The notes under the pieces are model-generated. The model was not told where the DNA came from, did no database searches, and worked only from the letters and a program-made list of their open reading frames with translations. A stretch of DNA of 41,057 nucleotides from an uncultured Methanobrevibacter sp. (GTDB taxonomy: Archaea; Methanobacteriota; Methanobacteria; Methanobacteriales; Methanobacteriaceae). The stretch covers positions 1 to 41,057 of the forward strand of contig NZ_CAMVPN010000012.1 in NCBI RefSeq assembly GCF_947169325.1, written 5' to 3'. Of the stretch, positions 35,679 to 41,057 are shown piece after piece; the stretch's first letter is position 1, and each line of letters starts with the position of its first letter. The translations under genes and the position numbers were made by a program.

Positions 35679-37235
35679 TTAATCAATTTCACACATTAGT
35701 CCTTTATTTTCAATATATCTAACTAGTTTAGGAGTGTATTTTTTTAGTATAGGGATTTTGTTCATATACTGACTAAAAAAGGTTATATCCCGTTTTGTTA
35801 AAACTTTTAGCCTTATTAATGATGCAATATAGATGGAGCTGCCAATTATAACTCCTATGACTACACCAATTAATGTTTTAGGAATTACATAGCAGACCAC
35901 CATTAAAATTAAATTGCAAACTAATACCATCAATATATTTTTCCAAGGAATTGATATTTTAGTAGTCCTGATTACAAACAGCATTATAATAATCATCAAT
36001 ATACATGTAGTTATTGTTGTAGCTATGGCGGCACCTATAATTCCCATCATATTAACAAAAACTACATTCAATGCAATATTCATTACAGTACCCAAAATCA
36101 GAATATACATTGGCAGCCTAGGATTTCCAATACCTTGAAGTATGCTGCTGCTAATCATATATACGCTATAAAAGGACATTCCTATTACCAAGATACTTAA
36201 AACTCCAGAACCAGGAGTATAAACATTTCCAAACAGCAATTGAATAATAGGCATGCTAAACATGCTTATAATTACACACATTGGAATAACTGTAAGAATG
36301 CAATACCTTAAACAGTCAACAACATATTCCTGTAGCAGTTTTTGATTTTTTAAAACATGGGCTTCTGCAGTTGCAGGAAGCAATACTGTTGAAATTGACA
36401 GTGAAATAACCAAAGGAATTCTTGAAATTGGATCAGCGGCATTATAAAACCCTACATCCGTAGATAACATGAAAACACCTATAACTAATGTGCCAACATC
36501 ATAAATTGCCATTTCAGATAATGCAGTAATAGCTACCGGCACTGCAAAACAAATCAGCATCCATAATAATTTCAATTCCTCTTTAAAACTTAAATCTAGG
36601 GAATCCTCTGAATAGAACATTGGACTGATATATTTCTTATACAACAATACTGCAGTTATGGCAGAAACTATAAAACCGAATGCTCCTCCCAATACTGCTC
36701 CCATAGCATATAATCCGCAATAAACAAATACAACGGCAAAGACAATCGTTGCTAACTGCTCGGCCATCCTGTTATATACCGTATACTCATTTTTATAGAC
36801 ACCCTGAAATGCTCCTCTCATAGCCCCTACAATTACGCTAAAAGGAGTTATCAGACTGACTGCCCGTAACGGCCATACGACCAGGGGTTTGTGAAATATC
36901 ACGTTTGCAATAAAATTTGACGAGAACAATAGGATGATGCTCAGCAATATTGCCATTAAGACCATGAACTTGGTTGCAGTATAAATTACCTGCCTGGTCA
37001 ATGCCTTTTCATCTTGTGCATTGTATTGCGCAACATATTTTGATATTGCAGGAGGCAATCCGCCAGCAGACAAAATCTGGAATATTCCCTGAAACGGTAA
37101 AGTCAAACCATATAACCCATATCCTTCCGGTCCGAGCATTCTACTCATTAATAGTCTATTAATGTAGCCTCCAACCCTAAAAAGTAAGTTGCCTATTACT
37201 AAAATGAAACTATTCTTAAGTACCTTATTAGACAT
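35679..37235 (-). CDS. Polysaccharide flippase (Wzx/MATE-MVF superfamily)
   Basis: A 518-residue integral membrane protein with about fourteen helices, of the polysaccharide-synthesis flippase group (Wzx, SpoVB, MurJ relatives). The N-terminus 'GGYINRLLMSRMLGPEGYGLYGLTLPFQGIFQILSAGGLPPAISKYVAQYNA' is the SpoVB/Wzx signature. It would flip lipid-linked glycan units to the outer face. I choose ATG 37235, 5 nt after GTGAAG, rather than the GTG at 37244. The gene is divergent from the polymerase-like gene at 37338, with a shared AT-rich promoter region of about 100 bp between them, and convergent with the kinase gene 13 bp away. Confidence 0.85.
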   Translation of the reverse strand: MSNKVLKNSFILVIGNLLFRVGGYINRLLMSRMLGPEGYGLYGLTLPFQGIFQILSAGGLPPAISKYVAQYNAQDEKALTRQVIYTATKFMVLMAILLSIILLFSSNFIANVIFHKPLVVWPLRAVSLITPFSVIVGAMRGAFQGVYKNEYTVYNRMAEQLATIVFAVVFVYCGLYAMGAVLGGAFGFIVSAITAVLLYKKYISPMFYSEDSLDLSFKEELKLLWMLICFAVPVAITALSEMAIYDVGTLVIGVFMLSTDVGFYNAADPISRIPLVISLSISTVLLPATAEAHVLKNQKLLQEYVVDCLRYCILTVIPMCVIISMFSMPIIQLLFGNVYTPGSGVLSILVIGMSFYSVYMISSSILQGIGNPRLPMYILILGTVMNIALNVVFVNMMGIIGAAIATTITTCILMIIIMLFVIRTTKISIPWKNILMVLVCNLILMVVCYVIPKTLIGVVIGVIIGSSIYIASLIRLKVLTKRDITFFSQYMNKIPILKKYTPKLVRYIENKGLMCEID

Positions 37236-37337
37236 GTTCTTCACTTAATTATTAAAATAAAATGTTTATATAACCTTATAAAAATATACTTATATATTTA
37301 AGTATTTATTTAAGGATAATTAACTATTTTATGGTAG

Positions 37338-38444
37338 ATGGCTATGGACTATAAGAAATATGATATTTTTTCACCAATGGTGGTTGTTCTATTGGTTATT
37401 GTTTATTTAATATCTTCACAAATAGCATTTCATTATCATTTACATAAGTTGATTGGTGTTGATCTTTACACCATTGGAGTGATATTCCTAGGAATCATAT
37501 TTTATATCATAGGCATCGTATTGTCAAACTATTTTCTTAAGAACAAAGAGATTACTATAAATACCGAAAAAATAGATAAGATTTTCTCTAAGCGTCTGGT
37601 TTTATCACTGGTAATAATTGGAATATTGCTTCAGATAGCAAATCTAATCTATTTGGGAGGAATTCCATTATTCAGCGGTTATCTTAAGGCACGTGCCGCA
37701 ACAAAGATATGGCTATTAAGCTATTTAATATTTTTACCTTCAATTAATATTCTAATAGCCAAATATGACAACAAGAAATATTACCTATTGTTTTTATTGG
37801 GTTTATTGTTGTTTGTAGCCACAGGTTATAGAACAACCGCAATGGCCATTGTAATAAGCGTGCTGATAACATCATATTACACTAAGGACCTGCCTTGGAA
37901 ATATCTGGCATTATCCATAATTGCCATATTGATATTACTGGCGGCAGTGGGATATATTGCGGTCATGTCAATTGAATGGCAGACCTGGTCATCAACTCCA
38001 ATTGAACTGTTGTTTTATAGGGCAGGATATACTCTGCAGGTTCTAGATCATGCAGTATTCAGGCAGGGCAGCACCCATGGTCAGTTATTATATAATACCC
38101 TGATGGGATTTTTTAAATCTTCAGATCCAAGGGTGATTGTTGGCTCAGCAACAATAGGTAAAGCGCATTCAACAACTTCAACTATTTTTGGACCTGCTTT
38201 GCTTGATTTCGGATTATATGCCATGCTGTTGCAAATGACAATCTTAGGATTTATAATGAACTTGATTTATAAAGTGCAGATTAGTGTCAAGAACATTTTC
38301 ATTGGGTTGTATGCAATATTGATGGCTCATTTAATAATATGGATAGAAACAGGACCTACTGATCTGGTCGTATTGTTATTCTATCTAATTTCAATAATCA
38401 TATTGATTTATGCAGTTACTATTAAAAAGGAGGGCACTGAATGA
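37338..38444 (+). CDS. Oligosaccharide polymerase-like membrane protein
   Basis: A 368-residue protein with about ten hydrophobic helices and a long outer loop (about residues 215-285, 'QTWSSTPIELLFYRAGYTLQVLDHAVFRQGSTHGQLLYNTLMG'). This is the layout of O-antigen/oligosaccharide repeat-unit polymerases (Wzy group). Such proteins have low sequence conservation, so the call rests on topology, the Arg-rich loop and the neighbours (flippase and GT-B-like protein). Start may be ATG 37338 or ATG 37344. Its stop overlaps the next start (ATGA), so the two are coupled. Confidence 0.65.
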   Translation: MAMDYKKYDIFSPMVVVLLVIVYLISSQIAFHYHLHKLIGVDLYTIGVIFLGIIFYIIGIVLSNYFLKNKEITINTEKIDKIFSKRLVLSLVIIGILLQIANLIYLGGIPLFSGYLKARAATKIWLLSYLIFLPSINILIAKYDNKKYYLLFLLGLLLFVATGYRTTAMAIVISVLITSYYTKDLPWKYLALSIIAILILLAAVGYIAVMSIEWQTWSSTPIELLFYRAGYTLQVLDHAVFRQGSTHGQLLYNTLMGFFKSSDPRVIVGSATIGKAHSTTSTIFGPALLDFGLYAMLLQMTILGFIMNLIYKVQISVKNIFIGLYAILMAHLIIWIETGPTDLVVLLFYLISIIILIYAVTIKKEGTE

Positions 38445-39511
38445 ATATCGCTGTTGTAGCAGAAACTGCTCCTGCAAAAACCTTAATTCCCATCATTGAA
38501 AAGGTAGATGCGGACATTTTATCCCTGACCCATAGTGAAGGGGCAATGGAATTATTGGGTCCTTACAGCAATGAAATTTTTTCAATAGGCGAGGGCCGCA
38601 GGAACACAACAAAGAAACGAAGCAATTTTACAATCGCCAAACTGGTTTTAAAAGACACTGTCCGCACATATAAAGCTTTAAAAAAACATCCTGTTGATTT
38701 GACATTAACATGCGGAAATGCTGGAGATGTGCGTAAAGGGCTCGCAGCATCAAAAAAACTAAACATTCCCAAACTCCATATGGAACAGGACATCTATAAC
38801 CCAATAGAAATGATGGCCTATGCAGATTTAATCACCGTTCCAAACAAGACCGCCGCAAAACAGCTGGAAGAGATGTATGACATTACAAATACCGTAAATA
38901 TAGGCGGATATCCTCAGGCGGAATATGTAAGCAGAGTTCCGATATTGGAAGCTGAAAAAATATATGAACAGTACCGACATGACGATTTTTATGTTCTGTT
39001 TTTAGGAGGAGATACAAGAGCTTCAGATATTCCTGAAATAATTAAAGAAGCGGAAAAGATAGATAAAACAATATTGGTCATTCCATTCAGGTTTGAAGCA
39101 TCCACCATAACACCACATATCACTAAAAGCAATGTTATTGTTGTTGATGGTTATGTGGATTTAATCAGTTTGATGAATGCTTCACAGGGAGTGATTTATT
39201 GTGCCGGAATGGGTGTGACAATTGAAGTTGGCGCTTTAGGAGTTCCCGCAGTAAAGATTCTGGGTTTCCATACCCAACATGCAAGCAATGATTTGGCTCA
39301 AGATTTAGGAATAAATGTCGCTTCTGCGCAGGATATAAATCATGCCGTTTCCAGGATGAAAAATCCTCAAGGCAAACGTTTAATTAAGGATGGCTGCAAA
39401 GCAAGTCTTAAAGTGGCTGAATTGACTGCAAGTATGGACTCATTTGACCAGAATTGCGGCGGTCTAAGTAGTTTAAGGAAAATCTGGAACCAAAGAAAAC
39501 AATACCGTTAA
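38441..39511 (+). CDS. GT-B-fold glycosyltransferase-like protein
   Basis: A 356-residue soluble protein with two Rossmann-like halves, as in MurG, UDP-GlcNAc 2-epimerase or DUF354 proteins. The N-terminal half has 'MNIAVVAETAPAKTLIPIIEKV' and 'DLTLTCGNAGDVRKGLAASKKLNIPKLHMEQD'; the C-terminal half has 'VLFLGGDTRASDIPEIIKEAEK', 'VVDGYVDLISLMNASQGVIYCAGMGVTIEVGALGVPAVKI', the latter being the typical nucleotide-sugar contact region in which a glycine-rich loop is followed by the EVGALGVP motif. The sugar donor and acceptor are unknown. GGAGGGC precedes the ATG. With the polymerase-like protein and the flippase it forms a small surface-glycan gene group. Confidence 0.7.
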   Translation: MNIAVVAETAPAKTLIPIIEKVDADILSLTHSEGAMELLGPYSNEIFSIGEGRRNTTKKRSNFTIAKLVLKDTVRTYKALKKHPVDLTLTCGNAGDVRKGLAASKKLNIPKLHMEQDIYNPIEMMAYADLITVPNKTAAKQLEEMYDITNTVNIGGYPQAEYVSRVPILEAEKIYEQYRHDDFYVLFLGGDTRASDIPEIIKEAEKIDKTILVIPFRFEASTITPHITKSNVIVVDGYVDLISLMNASQGVIYCAGMGVTIEVGALGVPAVKILGFHTQHASNDLAQDLGINVASAQDINHAVSRMKNPQGKRLIKDGCKASLKVAELTASMDSFDQNCGGLSSLRKIWNQRKQYR

Positions 39512-39661
39512 AAATTTTACTTACAAAAAGGAAGTCAGCGAAAAATTGCATAGTTACCATTTATCTGGATTTGAGTAATCAAATAGTTTAGTTTGGAAGT
39601 AACTATATTTTTAAAATTTTATTTACAACTGGTAATTACAAGAATAATTGTATAGTTACCA
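39508..39661. repeat. Pair of repeats with ATAGTTAC elements upstream of the Fic array
   Basis: Two related blocks lie 102 bp apart: TTAAAAATTTTACTTACAA (39508-39526) with AATTGCATAGTTACCA (39544-39559), and TTTAAAATTTTATTTACAA (39610-39628) with AATTGTATAGTTACCA (39646-39661). The core ATAGTTAC occurs at 39550, in reverse at 39599-39606, and at 39652, about 50 bp apart. This is part of the 361-bp gene-free region 39512-39872 before the Fic gene. Confidence 0.6.
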
Positions 39662-39702
39662 AAATTCTCAAAGCAAATTAAAATAAATTTTTCATAAAAT
39701 TG

Positions 39703-39835
39703 TAATCATCAACCTTAATCATCAACCAACATACATTTTTTATTTTTAATCAAAATTGTTTTTATCCCAAAATAAGTAATTTAATGAATTTTAAAAAATT
39801 AATCATCAACCAAAAAATATGTTAATCATCAACCA
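39703..39835. repeat. Left copy of the direct repeat flanking the Fic gene (four TAATCATCAACC elements)
   Basis: TAATCATCAACC occurs at 39703, 39716, 39800 and 39823 (spacing 13, 84, 23). The same four elements with exactly the same spacing occur after the Fic gene (offset 1195). Perfect identity covers 30 bp (39703-39732) and 47 bp (39789-39835). The last element ends about 38 bp before the Fic ATG, just upstream of a TTATACC promoter-like sequence, so the elements may serve as operators. Confidence 0.85.
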
Positions 39836-39872
39836 CATACATTATACCAATTAGGAAGAATAAGTTGATATT

Positions 39873-40892
39873 ATGTTTGAACCTAAATTTACATACACTG
39901 ATAAAATTGTAAATTATATTGCAGAAATCGCTTCAGCTAAGGAAGTTATCAGTAATGCAAAAATAATCCCATTATATGATACCAAATTAAAACAGGATGC
40001 TCTCATTAGATCATCACATTACTCAACATCAATTGAAGGAAATCCATTAAACTTAGATGAAGTAAAAACATTAATCAACAACAATCAAAAACCAACTACA
40101 AAAGCAGAACAGGAAGTATTAAATTATTTTAATGTATTAAATCATTTAGATCAATATTCAGATAAAGTTATTAGCCGAGACACAATTTTATCCGTACATA
40201 AAGATTTGACTAAAGATTTATTAAGCAAACCTGAATATGAGGGCAAATTTAGAGATACCCGTGTATTTATTGGTAATCTGCATACTCAAAAAATAAATTA
40301 TATACCACCAGATGCTTATAAAGTACCTGGTTTAGTAGATGAGCTATTAGATTGGTTAAACAATTCAACAGATGATATGTATCCCGTCATTATCGCAGGA
40401 ATTCTTCATTATGAATTAGTACGTATACACCCCTTTGTTGATGGAAATGGACGTACCAGTAGACTTATGGCAACATTAATTCTATCCGTTCACAAATTTA
40501 ATATCAATGACTACTTCACTTTAGACGAATATTACAATCAGGACAGACAGGCTTACGTTGATGCGCTAAACAGTGCTGATAAAAACCATGACTTGACAAA
40601 GTGGCTGGAATATTTCTGTAGAGGAGTATTGTACTCAATTAATAAAGTTAAATCAGAAGTATTGAAATTAAGTGAAATCACATCAAAATATGACAATACC
40701 ATTCAATTAACTCCAAATGAAATTTCCGTATTAACACTTCTTGAAGAAAAAGGACATATTCAAAACAAGGATATTCAAGAGATGTTAAATATAACTCCTC
40801 AAGCCAGCTATAAAATTATTAGAAAACTAAAAAATAAGGAGTTGATAGAAAGTATCGGAAAAGGCAGAAATACAGAATATATTTTGAAATAA
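39873..40892 (+). CDS. Fic-domain protein with inhibitory motif and winged-helix C-terminus
   Basis: A 339-residue protein of the Fic family, enzymes that mostly transfer AMP to a hydroxyl group of a target protein. The catalytic motif HPFVDGNGRTSR stands at 186-197 (His186). An N-terminal [S/T]xxxE[G/N] motif (STSIEG, 51-56, Glu55) marks a class II, self-inhibited Fic protein. The C-terminus (about 280-335, 'LTPNEISVLTLLEEKGHIQNKDIQEMLNITPQASYKIIRKLK') is a winged helix-turn-helix that could bind DNA. No separate antitoxin gene is visible. No strong ribosome binding site is seen (GTTGAT near the ATG). The gene is flanked on both sides by long direct repeats, which suggests autoregulation or a mobile or repeat-generated locus. 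It is AT-rich and may have been acquired. Confidence 0.92.
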   Translation: MFEPKFTYTDKIVNYIAEIASAKEVISNAKIIPLYDTKLKQDALIRSSHYSTSIEGNPLNLDEVKTLINNNQKPTTKAEQEVLNYFNVLNHLDQYSDKVISRDTILSVHKDLTKDLLSKPEYEGKFRDTRVFIGNLHTQKINYIPPDAYKVPGLVDELLDWLNNSTDDMYPVIIAGILHYELVRIHPFVDGNGRTSRLMATLILSVHKFNINDYFTLDEYYNQDRQAYVDALNSADKNHDLTKWLEYFCRGVLYSINKVKSEVLKLSEITSKYDNTIQLTPNEISVLTLLEEKGHIQNKDIQEMLNITPQASYKIIRKLKNKELIESIGKGRNTEYILK

Positions 40893-40897
40893 AACAT

Positions 40898-41057
40898 TAA
40901 TCATCAACCTTAATCATCAACCAACATGATTTTTTTATTTTTAATAAGAATAGTTTAAATCAAAAAATAAGCAATTTGAAGAGTTTTAAAAAATTAATCA
41001 TCAACCAAAAAATATGTTAATCATCAACCAACTACATTTTTTATTTTTAATAAGAAT
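40898..41057. repeat. Right copy of the Fic-flanking direct repeat, running off the window
   Basis: TAATCATCAACC occurs at 40898, 40911, 40995 and 41018, with the same spacing (13, 84, 23) as upstream of the Fic gene. After the last element the sequence starts a further period (AACTACATTTTTTATTTTT at 41030-41048 repeats 40923-40942 at 107 bp), so the array continues beyond 41057. The first element begins 5 bp after the Fic stop. Confidence 0.85.

Noticed and set aside
39703-41057. CRISPR array
   Set aside because: The repeated element is only 12 bp, the intervals are 13, 84 and 23 bp rather than regular, the intervals themselves are repeated rather than unique, and no cas gene is seen.
39703-41057. 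C/D-box small RNA genes, because the reverse complement of the element contains TGATGA (box C)
   Set aside because: No CTGA box D is found at a suitable distance and no kink-turn pairing is visible.

Overview
The window looks like a chromosomal segment of a methanogenic archaeon of the Methanobacteriales, most likely Methanobrevibacter or a close relative. This rests on several points: the AT-rich background; TATA-type promoters, several of them apparently leaderless; archaeal GGTGA/GGAGG ribosome binding sites; an archaeal FAD synthetase (RibL); a separate PyrI chain; a NOG1-type GTPase; a glutamate synthase split into separate genes; an FrhB/FdhB-type F420-oxidoreductase homologue; and GGAA-N6-TTCC operators of the kind bound by the methanogen nitrogen repressor NrpR. 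The assignment is from sequence reading only.

Layout. (1) 1-11.8 kb is a transport block on the minus strand. It has a MacB/FtsX-type ABC pair (281-3260) and a five-gene operon of two ABC half-transporters plus a complete ECF-type importer (4340-10659), with an AraC-type regulator upstream (10886-11830). Both transport operons carry the same palindrome, TTTAGG-N4-CCTAAA, at their promoters. It resembles a DtxR/IdeR-family metal box, so they are probably one metal (iron) regulon, perhaps for a metal chelate. Three small plus-strand ORFs (3475-4334), one with a JAB/RadC-like motif, sit between the two operons. (2) 12.0-15.3 kb is a plus-strand biosynthetic run: hisA, ribL, argC, flavodoxin, pyrI. 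A minus-strand GMC-type oxidoreductase with an Fe-S motif follows. (3) 16.6-21.8 kb holds tldD, an AMMECR1 protein, a NOG1-type GTPase, a methyltransferase and a UDP-sugar dehydrogenase. (4) 21.9-33.4 kb is dominated by nitrogen assimilation. A five-gene minus-strand operon carries the split archaeal glutamate synthase (amidotransferase, GXGXG subunit, FrhB-like electron input subunit with permuted domains, FMN/Fe-S subunit) and ends with a PEP-synthase-like protein. glnA diverges from amt-glnK across a region with NrpR-type operators at both ends. (5) 33.8-39.5 kb has an orphan histidine kinase and a surface-polysaccharide group (flippase, polymerase-like membrane protein, GT-B-like protein). 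(6) 39.5-41.06 kb is a Fic protein gene flanked by long direct repeats built from a 12-bp element (TAATCATCAACC, eight copies); the repeats run off the window end.

How the parts work together. Amt imports ammonium under GlnK control, GlnA fixes it, and the split GOGAT makes glutamate, perhaps using reduced F420 through the FrhB-like subunit. The metal-regulated block probably imports a metal complex. The least explained element is the Fic gene in its repeat array; the permuted FrhB subunit, the shared metal box, and the KaiC-like/ATP-grasp protein in the GOGAT operon are the other points of interest.
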